From: Crossiella equi
GTDB lineage: Bacteria; Actinomycetota; Actinomycetes; Mycobacteriales; Pseudonocardiaceae
Direction: 5' to 3'
NCBI RefSeq assembly: GCF_017876755.1
Contig: NZ_JAGIOO010000001.1
Location: 5,503,786-5,567,785, forward strand
DNA length: 64,000 bases
Shown here: positions 46,402-53,669 of the stretch, one piece after another
How the letters are laid out: every line of letters starts with the position of its first letter
How positions within the stretch are numbered: position 1 is the first letter of the stretch
Translations under genes and position numbers: made by a program
The notes under the pieces: generated by a model
What the model was told of the DNA's origin: nothing
What the model saw: only the letters and a program-made list of their open reading frames with translations
The model's database searches: none

Positions 46402-47505
46402 GTGACGAGACCGACTGCTCCGGGTATACCCCGGCAACCGCGCCCGCATGCGGCGCGGACCGAGCTCGTCCCGCGAACTGGCGACGAGGAGTCCCAACTC
46501 CGGCTGACCGTGGCGGCCATGGCCCGTCGGCTCGGGGTCGCCCCGGCCACGCTGCGCACCTGGGACCGCCGCTACGGCCTCGGGCCGACCGAGCACTCGG
46601 CTGGTCGACACCGCCGCTACGCCCCGGCCGACATCGCCCGGCTGGAGCGCATGCACCGGGCGCTGCTGCGCGGCGCGGCCCCGGCCGAGGCGGCGCGCTA
46701 CGCCAAGAGCCAGGACGAGACGCCGGAGCCCGAGCCGGCGCCGGGCCCCGAACCCGCCGCGAAGCCACCCTGCCTGGTGAGCGCGACCGCGGTGGCCGGG
46801 GCCGAGCCCGCCGCGCTGGCCGCCGCGCCCCGGGAGGCCGTGGTGGTCACCGCGCCCCGCCTGGACTGGGGCATCCGCACCCCGCCCCCGGCCACGCTGC
46901 GGGTCGGCCGGGGCCTGCGCCTGCCCAAGGCCAGCCCGCAGGCCCGGGGCCTGGGCCGGGCGCTGCTGACCATGGACGCCTCCGCCGCGCAGGCGATCCT
47001 GGGCGAGGCGGTGGCCGAGGACGGCGTGCCCGGGGCCTGGGAGCGCCTGGTCGAGCCGGTGCTGACCGCCCTGGCCGGGCGCGGGGCCGAGGTGGCGCAC
47101 CTGGCCGCGCAGTGCGTGCGCTCGGTGCTGGCCTCGGCCGAGGTCGGGGCCCCGCTGCCGGTGCGGCCCGAGCCGGTGCTGCTCTTCTCCCCGGACCCGG
47201 CGGCGCTGGCGCCCCGTATGCTGGCCACCGCGCTCACCCAGCGCGGGCTGACCGGGTCCGTGCTGACCGCCGCGTTTCCGGCCGAGGCGCTGGCCGCGCT
47301 GGTGCGCAGCCTGCGCCCGGCCGCGGTGGCGCTGTGGGCGCAGACCCCGCCCGAGGCGGAGGGCCGGTTCTTCCACCGCGCCCGGGGCGCGGCCAAGCTG
47401 TTCGCCGCCGGACCCGGCTGGGCGGAGGCGGAGCTGCCCCGGCACGTGCGCCGGGTGCCCGAGCTGGGCGAGGCGGTCCGGACCATGGAGGCGGAGCTGA
47501 CATGA
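46402..47505 (+). CDS. MerR-type regulator with a B12-binding-like C-terminal domain lacking the cobalamin motif
   Basis: This 367-aa protein starts with GTG. A MerR winged helix occupies residues ~33-95 (ARRLGVAPATLRTWDRRYG, GRHRRYAPAD). A Pro/Glu/Ala linker (~105-170) follows, then a helical bundle (~180-255) and an alpha/beta domain (~260-345) resembling the cobalamin-binding module of CarH/AerR-like regulators. The axial-ligand motif (E/DxHxxG) is absent; the corresponding segment reads SPDPAALAPRML, so B12 sensing is unlikely. No ribosome site is seen; AACCAT lies six bases before the GTG. ATGA overlap with the next gene. Confidence 0.82.
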   Translation: MTRPTAPGIPRQPRPHAARTELVPRTGDEESQLRLTVAAMARRLGVAPATLRTWDRRYGLGPTEHSAGRHRRYAPADIARLERMHRALLRGAAPAEAARYAKSQDETPEPEPAPGPEPAAKPPCLVSATAVAGAEPAALAAAPREAVVVTAPRLDWGIRTPPPATLRVGRGLRLPKASPQARGLGRALLTMDASAAQAILGEAVAEDGVPGAWERLVEPVLTALAGRGAEVAHLAAQCVRSVLASAEVGAPLPVRPEPVLLFSPDPAALAPRMLATALTQRGLTGSVLTAAFPAEALAALVRSLRPAAVALWAQTPPEAEGRFFHRARGAAKLFAAGPGWAEAELPRHVRRVPELGEAVRTMEAELT

Positions 47506-48422
47506 GCGAGCACACCACCCGGGCGGCCTTCGGCGACAACCCCGGGGCACCGGTGTTCGCCGCCGCCTCGGGCACGGGCTGGCCCGCTTGGGAGGCCGCG
47601 GTCGCGCTCGGCGGCCAGGGCCACTACGCCGCCGCCCGCACCACCCTCGCCCGGCTGGCGCGCTCGGCCGACCCGGTGCTGGCCGCCGCCGCCCTCACCG
47701 CGCTGGCCTCGCACCGCCGCCAGCTCGGGGCCCACCTGCCCGCCGCCCGCCTGGACGGCGCCGCGCTGGGCCGCCTCGCCTCGGCCGGGAGGTACCCCCT
47801 CTCCGCCGGACGGAGCAGTGCCGGTGCCGCCGGTCCGCCGGTGCGGCACGTGGTGGTCGACGTCCTGCTCGGGCTGGCCGCCGACTCGATCGGCCGCGGC
47901 GACCTGGCCGCGGCCAACCGGCTGCACATCGAGGCGGTTCGGAACCTTGGAAGTGACGACTCCTGGCGGCCGAACGTCCGCGTGGCGTGGGTCGAGGCCG
48001 AGATCGCACTCGCCCAGGGGGCTCCGGACCGGGCCCTACCAGCGAGTAAACGTGCCTGTGACATAGCTCACAGCTCGGATTCGGTTCGCCACCAAACCAA
48101 GTCTCTGCTGGTCCACGGGGTGACCGAAGTTGTTCTCGCGTTACCCACCGGAGTGGATTTTCTACGCAGGGTGATCGAGCTGGCGGGTGCGCACGGCCTG
48201 TATCCGCTCGTCTGGCCCCCTGCGACCCTCCTGGCGGAGGCGGAACCCGATCGGGCCGAATATCACCGGAATGGCGCTCGCGAGGCCCTGACCACGGTGT
48301 TAGCCCGAACTGATGCCCCCGGACGGCGGTTGGCGGCCCGATCAGCGTGGTTACCCTCGTGGTTGCTCCGATCCGGTGACACCGGGGATGCGGCCAGCCG
48401 GATGAATTTCTTGACGGATTAA
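47502..48422 (+). CDS. Conserved actinobacterial protein, helical-repeat type (Rv3415c position)
   Basis: This 306-aa soluble protein is translationally coupled to the MerR-like regulator (ATGA). Alternating Ala/Leu-rich helices (ARTTLARLARSA, AAALTALASHRRQL, LHIEAVRNL) suggest a TPR-like fold. The C-terminal quarter, WPPATLLAEAE and WLPSWLLRSGD, is the most distinctive. No catalytic or DNA-binding motif is visible. It occupies the place of the hypothetical Rv3415c between whiB3 and sigD in M. tuberculosis (synteny recalled). It is probably a partner or sensor for the MerR-like protein. Confidence 0.72.
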   Translation: MSEHTTRAAFGDNPGAPVFAAASGTGWPAWEAAVALGGQGHYAAARTTLARLARSADPVLAAAALTALASHRRQLGAHLPAARLDGAALGRLASAGRYPLSAGRSSAGAAGPPVRHVVVDVLLGLAADSIGRGDLAAANRLHIEAVRNLGSDDSWRPNVRVAWVEAEIALAQGAPDRALPASKRACDIAHSSDSVRHQTKSLLVHGVTEVVLALPTGVDFLRRVIELAGAHGLYPLVWPPATLLAEAEPDRAEYHRNGAREALTTVLARTDAPGRRLAARSAWLPSWLLRSGDTGDAASRMNFLTD

Positions 48423-48503
48423 GCACCAGATCGTGTCAAGGTTCCGCCGTCAGCGTCCGATAGGGGTGTTGGAACGTCACTCAGCTGTAGGAAGGAGTCC
48501 CCG

Positions 48504-49100
48504 GTGACGACGGTCTTGATCTGTGATGACCGGCGAAGCGTCCGGGAGGGTCTCACTCGTGTGATGTCGGCCGTCCCCGGGGTCAGCCGCATCGACTGTG
48601 TGGGTCACGGCGACGAGCTGCTCGCGCGCTTCTCCCGGCAGGCGGTCGACGTCGTCCTGGTGGGAACCCAGCGTGCGGTGCCGACCGGCGTGGAGGCCAC
48701 CCGCCGGCTCGTGTCTGCGCACCCGCAGGCCAACGTGATCGTGTTCGGCGCCCCGGACGACGCGGGCAGCATCGCCGCCGCGATCGCCGGCGGGGCCCGC
48801 GGTTACCTGCGGTGGGACGCCTCGCGCCCCGAGCTGGTGGCGGCCCTCGCGCACACGCTGGCCAGCACCTCCGTGCCCGCCCCGCGCCAGCCGTCCGACC
48901 CGGGCGTGCAGCTCACCGAGCGTGAGCTCCAGGTCCTGCGCGGCATGAGCCAGGGCAAGAGCAACGGCCAGATCGGCCGCGAGCTCTACCTCTCCGAGGA
49001 CACGGTCAAAACCCACGCGCGGCGGTTGTTCCGCAAGCTCGGGGTCCGCGACCGCGCCCAGGCCGTCGCGCACGGCTTCCGCCGCGGCCTGGTCTCCTGA
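48504..49100 (+). CDS. bldM: BldM-like atypical orphan response regulator (LuxR/NarL family)
   Basis: The 198-aa protein has a receiver-like domain (1 to ~120) and a LuxR-type helix-turn-helix (~133-195; LTERELQVLRGMSQG, LSEDTVKTHARRLF). The DNA-binding part closely matches Streptomyces BldM, and the neighbours (whiD/whiB3, sigD/shbA, guaB) are those of bldM. Asp8-Asp9 are present but the phosphoacceptor Asp is replaced by Gly54 (VLVGTQ), so canonical phosphorylation is impossible. BldM acts as a homodimer or with WhiI to control development genes in Streptomyces. GTG start behind GGAAGGAG. No histidine kinase is nearby. Confidence 0.85.
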   Translation: MTTVLICDDRRSVREGLTRVMSAVPGVSRIDCVGHGDELLARFSRQAVDVVLVGTQRAVPTGVEATRRLVSAHPQANVIVFGAPDDAGSIAAAIAGGARGYLRWDASRPELVAALAHTLASTSVPAPRQPSDPGVQLTERELQVLRGMSQGKSNGQIGRELYLSEDTVKTHARRLFRKLGVRDRAQAVAHGFRRGLVS

Positions 49101-49129
49101 CCTTCGCAGCGCACTGCACTTCTTGTCGA

Positions 49130-49164
49130 AGCGGGCAGCTCGGCGTCTCGCCGGGCTGCCCGCT
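49130..49164 (+). terminator. Terminator hairpin after bldM
   Basis: 16-bp arms (49130-49145 and 49149-49164) with one G-U type pair and a 3-nt loop, 30 bp after the stop codon. Confidence 0.8.
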
Positions 49165-49280
49165 GCCATGTCCGCACGCCTCTATCCCACGGTCTTGTGC
49201 CCCGGGACTCTCTTCTCCGCGCCTTCCCCGGTACGGTGAAGCGCGGACCGGGACGGCGGACCACGGTCGGTGAATCGTCT

Positions 49281-49898
49281 ATGTCAGTCCGCCAGCAGGT
49301 AACACCAGGGCTACTCACCACGATGACCAACACGGGGGACGGACTGGACGCCGTCGTAGGCGCCGCCATCGGTGGCGACCGAGAGTCGGTTGGCCGCTTG
49401 CTGGCCACGATCCGTCCTCTGGTGGTGCGGTACTGCCGCGCCCGCGTAGGCAGGCAGGAACGTTCGTACGCTTCGGCGGACGACGTGGCCCAGGAGGTGT
49501 GTCTCGCCGTGCTGACGGCGTTGCCCGGCTACCGGGACCAGGGACGGCCGTTCCTGGCGTTTGTGTACGGCATTGCCGCGCACAAGGTGGCTGACGCGCA
49601 CCGCAGCGCGGCTCGCAACCGGTCGGAACCGGTCCCCGAGGTGCCAGACGCCCCGGAGACCGAGGAGTCCGGTCCGGAGATGCGGGCCATGCACGGTGAG
49701 CTGTCGGACCGGATGGCCCAGCTGCTGCGGGTGCTGCCCGCGAAGCAGCGGGAGATCCTCCTCCTCCGCGTCGTCGTCGGCCTGTCTGCGGAGGAGACCG
49801 CGGACGCGGTCGGCTCCACCCCGGGAGCGGTACGGGTGGCCCAGCACAGGGCCCTCGCCAGACTCCGCAAGACGTTGGCACCGGAGGAGGTGGTCTGA
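49281..49898 (+). CDS. sigD: ECF-type RNA polymerase sigma factor SigD/ShbA
   Basis: This 205-aa sigma factor has region 2 (DDVAQEVCLAVLTALPGYRDQ, RPFLAFVYGIAAHKVADAHR) and region 4 (LPAKQREILLLRVVVGLS, SAEETADAVGSTPGAVRVAQ), an excellent match to M. tuberculosis SigD and Streptomyces ShbA. ShbA drives transcription of the principal sigma gene hrdB in Streptomyces. The start is uncertain: ATG 49281 or ATG 49323 (191 aa), neither with a clear ribosome site. The adjacent anti-sigma gene follows after 2 bp. Confidence 0.93.
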   Translation: MSVRQQVTPGLLTTMTNTGDGLDAVVGAAIGGDRESVGRLLATIRPLVVRYCRARVGRQERSYASADDVAQEVCLAVLTALPGYRDQGRPFLAFVYGIAAHKVADAHRSAARNRSEPVPEVPDAPETEESGPEMRAMHGELSDRMAQLLRVLPAKQREILLLRVVVGLSAEETADAVGSTPGAVRVAQHRALARLRKTLAPEEVV

Positions 49899-49900
49899 AC

Positions 49901-50869
49901 ATGGCCGAGCAGCACAACCAAGGTGACGTCGAGCTCGCACGACGACGTGCCGGGGCGATGGCGCCCGAAGACCCGTTGACCACCGACCACGGTGAGGTCG
50001 ACGGTCCCGTCGACCTCATGGCCGTGCGCGCGGACGACGTGCTGCTGGACTCGCTCGCGGGTGCGCACCTCGACCCGAGCCGCTCGATCGGCGAGCAGGA
50101 GCTGTCCGCCCTGCTGCTGTCCTGGCGCCGCGACGTCGACGCCGACCCGATCGCCGAGCTGGTCGACATCGACACCGCGCTGGCCGCCATCGAGGCGGGC
50201 AAGACGCAGAGCCGCCGTCGCCACCGCTTCCTGATCCCGCTGGCCACGGCCGCCGCGGTGCTGGCCATCACCTTCACCGGTGTGGGCCTTGCCGCGCGCA
50301 GCGCCGAGCCGGGCGACACGCTCTGGGGCCTCACCCAGGTGCTCTACTCCGAGCACGCGCGCTCGGTCGAGGCCGCCGCCTCGGTGCGCGCCGACCTCGA
50401 CACCGCCACCGTGGCGCTGCGCCAAGGCCGCCTGGACCTGGCCAAGGCCGCGCTGGAGCGGGCCGAGGCCTCGCTGGCCCAGGTCTCCGCCGAGGACGGC
50501 AAGGACGTGCTGGCCCAGCGGCATGACTCGCTGAAGGAGCAGGTCGGCGACCCGACCACCCAGCAGCCGCCGCCCCCGCAGGTCAACCCGACCACCGTGG
50601 CGCAGGTGACCACCACCTCCAAGAGCAGCGAGCCGCCGCCCCCGCCGCCGTCCACGACCACCACGCCGCCGGTCACCACGACGCCGAGCACCACCACGCA
50701 GCCCTCGCCGACCAGCAGCACCAGCGGCGCGTCGGAGAACCCGAGCAGCGGCAACGGCAGTGGCGGCCGCAGCACCGAGAACAACCCGCCGCCCCCGCCT
50801 CCTCCGCCGCCACCGGTCACCGAGCCGCTGTCGCAGCCGTCCACCGAGACGACGCAGACGAACGGCTGA
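49901..50869 (+). CDS. rsdA: Anti-sigma-D factor RsdA-like membrane protein
   Basis: This 322-aa single-pass membrane protein has a cytoplasmic part (1 to ~108) containing the short sigma-binding segment AVRADDVLLDSLAGA (~41-55), as in RsdA. One membrane segment spans ~110-131. The outer part has a helical region (~140-215) and a long Pro/Thr/Ser tail with Pro runs (PPPPPPPPPP). RsdA sequesters SigD until degraded. It starts 2 bp after sigD, so the pair is co-expressed, and ends at a strong hairpin. Confidence 0.88.
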   Translation: MAEQHNQGDVELARRRAGAMAPEDPLTTDHGEVDGPVDLMAVRADDVLLDSLAGAHLDPSRSIGEQELSALLLSWRRDVDADPIAELVDIDTALAAIEAGKTQSRRRHRFLIPLATAAAVLAITFTGVGLAARSAEPGDTLWGLTQVLYSEHARSVEAAASVRADLDTATVALRQGRLDLAKAALERAEASLAQVSAEDGKDVLAQRHDSLKEQVGDPTTQQPPPPQVNPTTVAQVTTTSKSSEPPPPPPSTTTTPPVTTTPSTTTQPSPTSSTSGASENPSSGNGSGGRSTENNPPPPPPPPPPVTEPLSQPSTETTQTNG

Positions 50870-50883
50870 GCTGAAGCACACCG

Positions 50884-50916
50884 CACCCCCTGTTCGATTC
50901 CCTCGAACAGGGGGTG
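50884..50916 (+). terminator. Terminator hairpin after sigD-rsdA
   Basis: Perfect 14-bp arms (50884-50897 and 50903-50916) with a 5-nt loop. Confidence 0.85.
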
Positions 50917-50997
50917 TTCGGCTACTTGCCCCGGCCTGCCCGCCGGTCCACTGTGGAGCGTCTGCATCGGCGGAACCGGCTGGTAGGAGGCGTGCGG

Positions 50998-51540
50998 ATG
51001 GCACGGGTGCGTGGTCCCGGCTTCGAGTGGCGCGGGCTCTGGGGTGCACTGGCGGTACTGGCCGGGGTGGGCGCGATGCTGGTCCTGCCGCTGCTTGCCT
51101 CGGTGCGGCTGGCGACCCCGGTGGTCCCGGTGCGCACCGGTGAGGTGGTGACCCTGCGCGGGGAGGAGGGCGGGGCCACCGTCGACCTGACCGCGCTGGC
51201 TGGCTGGACCCGGCCCGCCAGCCATGCCCCCGATGCCGTTTCCGCTGTCCAGGGGCGCGCCTCGGTGAGCATCGAGCTGAAGACCGGGGTCATCGACCCG
51301 CGGGTGACCTTCAATCGGATCAGCAGGCTGTACGCGCTGCAGGACCGGCCCGTCACCCCGTCCGGGGAGTTCCGCACCGACACCGGGACGCCGGGCATCG
51401 ACGGCGGGTACCGCACCCCGGCGGGCACCGGGGTGCTGGTGCTGCTCGGCGGTCCCGGCGCGGTGGTCACGGTCAGCGCGGAGAACCTGCCCCCGGTGGA
51501 GCTGCGGCGGCTGCTCGACGGGGTGGTGATCGGGCGATGA
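50998..51540 (+). CDS. Single-pass membrane protein with external domain, unknown function
   Basis: This 180-aa protein starts with ATG seven bases after TAGGAGG; the longer upstream frame overlaps the terminator and is rejected. One membrane segment (residues ~17-38) is followed by a ~140-residue beta-rich domain predicted outside the membrane, with VTLRGEEGGATVDL and a PVTPSGEFRTDTGTPG block. No known family is recognised. The ATGA overlap with the PrsW-like gene suggests a functional link; it could be a substrate or partner of the intramembrane protease. Confidence 0.75.
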   Translation: MARVRGPGFEWRGLWGALAVLAGVGAMLVLPLLASVRLATPVVPVRTGEVVTLRGEEGGATVDLTALAGWTRPASHAPDAVSAVQGRASVSIELKTGVIDPRVTFNRISRLYALQDRPVTPSGEFRTDTGTPGIDGGYRTPAGTGVLVLLGGPGAVVTVSAENLPPVELRRLLDGVVIGR

Positions 51541-52673
51541 CCCTGCACTCCCCGGTGGCCCCGCGCGCGGGCTGGACCGTTGTGCTGCGCCGCCCGATGT
51601 TCTGGGCCTACCTGCTGCTGCTCGTGCTCGGCCTGCGCGTGTTCGGCACCGGCGACCTGTACGCCGCCGGTGCCGTGCCGGTGGCCGCCGCGATCTCGGT
51701 GCTCGCCCAGCTGCTGCTGGTGGCGGTGTTCACCACCCTCGTCCGGCGCCTGGACCTGTTCGAGAAGGAACCGCCGGTGCTGATGGCGATGGCCTTTCTC
51801 TGGGGCGGGTTCGTGGCCACCTCGGTCGCGGGCATCGCCAACAGCGCGCTGCTGGACGTGGCGGGCAAGGTGGGCGGCGCGACCTTCGCCGAGGACTGGG
51901 GCGCCGCGCTGGCCGGGCCGCTGTCCGAGGAGTGGCTCAAGGGACTGGGTGTGGTGGCCATCCTCGTGCTCGGCCGCGAGCACCTGCACCGCGGCCTGGA
52001 CGGCCTGGTCTACGGCGCGATGGTCGGCCTCGGCTTCGAGGCGCTGGAGAACTTCGGCTACGCGGTCAACGCCGCGCTCACCGACGTCAACGACGACGTG
52101 TCCTCGGCCCTGACCAGCTCGGTGGCCCGGCTGCTCGTCGGCGTGGGTGCGCACGTGGTCTTCACCGGCATCGCCGGGTTCGGCATCGGCTACCTGGCCA
52201 CCGCCACCGACGCGGGCTGGCCGCGCCGCGTGCTGGTCGCGCTCGGCTCGGTGCTCGCCGGGTACGGGCTGCACGCGCTGTGGAACTCGCCGCTGCTCGG
52301 GCAGTTCGGGCTGTGGGGCGCGCTGGCCAAGTACGCGCTGATCGTGCTGCTGTTCACGCTGGTCTACCGGGTCTCCGCGCGCCGGGAGTTCGCCTGGTTC
52401 GCCACCACCGTGCGTGAGGAGGACCCGGAGGTGATCACACCGGAGGAGGTCGGCGAGCTGCGCACCGGGCGCTCCCGCCGCCGGGCCCGCCGGCAGGTGC
52501 GCCGCCGGTACGGGCAGGCCGCCGCGCAGGCCAAGCGCCGGTTGCAGGACGCCCACCTGGCGCTGGCCATCGCGCTGGAGAACAGCGTGGACCACGAGCT
52601 GGACCCGGCCGTTGACCACGCCCGGCACGGCGTGCGGCATGCTCGGCAGGACCTGACGCGCAGAGGAGTCTGA
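51537..52673 (+). CDS. PrsW-family intramembrane metalloprotease
   Basis: This 378-aa membrane protein has about nine hydrophobic segments followed by a ~75-residue basic cytoplasmic tail. PrsW signature motifs are present: SEEWLKG (EExxK), GFEALENFGYA, and the histidines in GAHVVFTG and GYGLHALWNS. In Bacillus, PrsW cleaves the anti-sigma factor RsiW at site 1. Here it lies 0.7 kb after rsdA, itself a membrane anti-sigma, which makes RsdA an attractive but unproven target. It overlaps both neighbours (ATGA; TGATG). Confidence 0.88.
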   Translation: MTLHSPVAPRAGWTVVLRRPMFWAYLLLLVLGLRVFGTGDLYAAGAVPVAAAISVLAQLLLVAVFTTLVRRLDLFEKEPPVLMAMAFLWGGFVATSVAGIANSALLDVAGKVGGATFAEDWGAALAGPLSEEWLKGLGVVAILVLGREHLHRGLDGLVYGAMVGLGFEALENFGYAVNAALTDVNDDVSSALTSSVARLLVGVGAHVVFTGIAGFGIGYLATATDAGWPRRVLVALGSVLAGYGLHALWNSPLLGQFGLWGALAKYALIVLLFTLVYRVSARREFAWFATTVREEDPEVITPEEVGELRTGRSRRRARRQVRRRYGQAAAQAKRRLQDAHLALAIALENSVDHELDPAVDHARHGVRHARQDLTRRGV

Positions 52674-53569
52674 TGCCGAGCAGCTTCACCGCCGGGATGG
52701 GCACCGCCCGGCGGCCCACCGGTCCCTGGCTGGCTCTGGTCGTCGCCGCGCTGGTGATGCTGCTGGTGGGCGGCACCGTCGGGGCCGTCGTCAACGTGCT
52801 GGCCACCGGCACGCTGACCCCCGACCCGGGCACGCTGCGCGGGCAGCTGGCCATGCTCGTGGGCGGCTTCCTGCCGGTGGCGGGCGCGCTGTGGCTGTGG
52901 ATCCGGGTCAAGGAGCGCAGGCCGTTCGCCTCGGTCGGCTTCACCAGCCCGCCGAGGCACCTGGCCACTGGAATCCTCGCCGCCGCAGGCTCTTTCAGCC
53001 TGATCGTGCTCATCACGGTCCTGTGTGGACAGACTGTTGTGGACGGTCCGCCGCGCTGGGGTGTGCTCGGCGGCGTGCTGCTCGCGCTGCTCGCCTACGC
53101 GGTGCAGGCCTCCACCGAGGAGCTGCTCTGCCGGGGCTTCCTGTTGCAGGCGCTGGCCCGCCGCTGGGGCGTGCTGGCCGGGGTGGTGGTGCAGGCGCTG
53201 CTGTTCGCCGCGCTGCACACCGGCAACATCGGCGGCCTCCAAGTGCTCGCGCTGGTGAACCTGGTGCTGTTCGGCCTGTTCACCGCGGGCTGGGCCATCG
53301 CCGAGGGTGGCCTGTGGGGCGTGTGCGGCTTCCACCTGGCCTGGAACTGGGTGCAGGGCAACGTCTTCGGCGCCTCGGTCTCCGGCACACCGGTGGAGAC
53401 CGCGCTGCTGGACCTGCGCAACACCGGGCCCTCGGTGTGGAACGGCGCGGCCTTCGGCCTGGAGGCCAGCCTGGTCACCACGGCCGTGCTGCTGCTGGGC
53501 TGCCTGCTGGTGCTGCCCCGGGCGCGGCAGGCAGTCGGCGTCGCGAACGACGTGCCCACCGGGCGCTGA
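52673..53569 (+). CDS. CPBP-family intramembrane metalloprotease
   Basis: This 298-aa membrane protein has about eight helices. The CPBP (Abi/CaaX-like) motifs are complete: STEELLCRG (EExxxR), FAALH (FxxxH) and HLAWNW (HxxxN). Members cleave prenylated or membrane proteins or serve in bacteriocin immunity; no bacteriocin gene is nearby. It overlaps the PrsW-like gene by one base, making a rare tandem of two intramembrane-protease families. Confidence 0.88.
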   Translation: MPSSFTAGMGTARRPTGPWLALVVAALVMLLVGGTVGAVVNVLATGTLTPDPGTLRGQLAMLVGGFLPVAGALWLWIRVKERRPFASVGFTSPPRHLATGILAAAGSFSLIVLITVLCGQTVVDGPPRWGVLGGVLLALLAYAVQASTEELLCRGFLLQALARRWGVLAGVVVQALLFAALHTGNIGGLQVLALVNLVLFGLFTAGWAIAEGGLWGVCGFHLAWNWVQGNVFGASVSGTPVETALLDLRNTGPSVWNGAAFGLEASLVTTAVLLLGCLLVLPRARQAVGVANDVPTGR

Positions 53570-53669
53570 TCACCGCCCCAACAGGCGGGAACGAGGGCGG
53601 CCGAACGGTTTTCCCAGGACGGGGTCTCTACCTTCCGAGCGGTATTTCTCGCAGGGAGGGGCAATTCTC

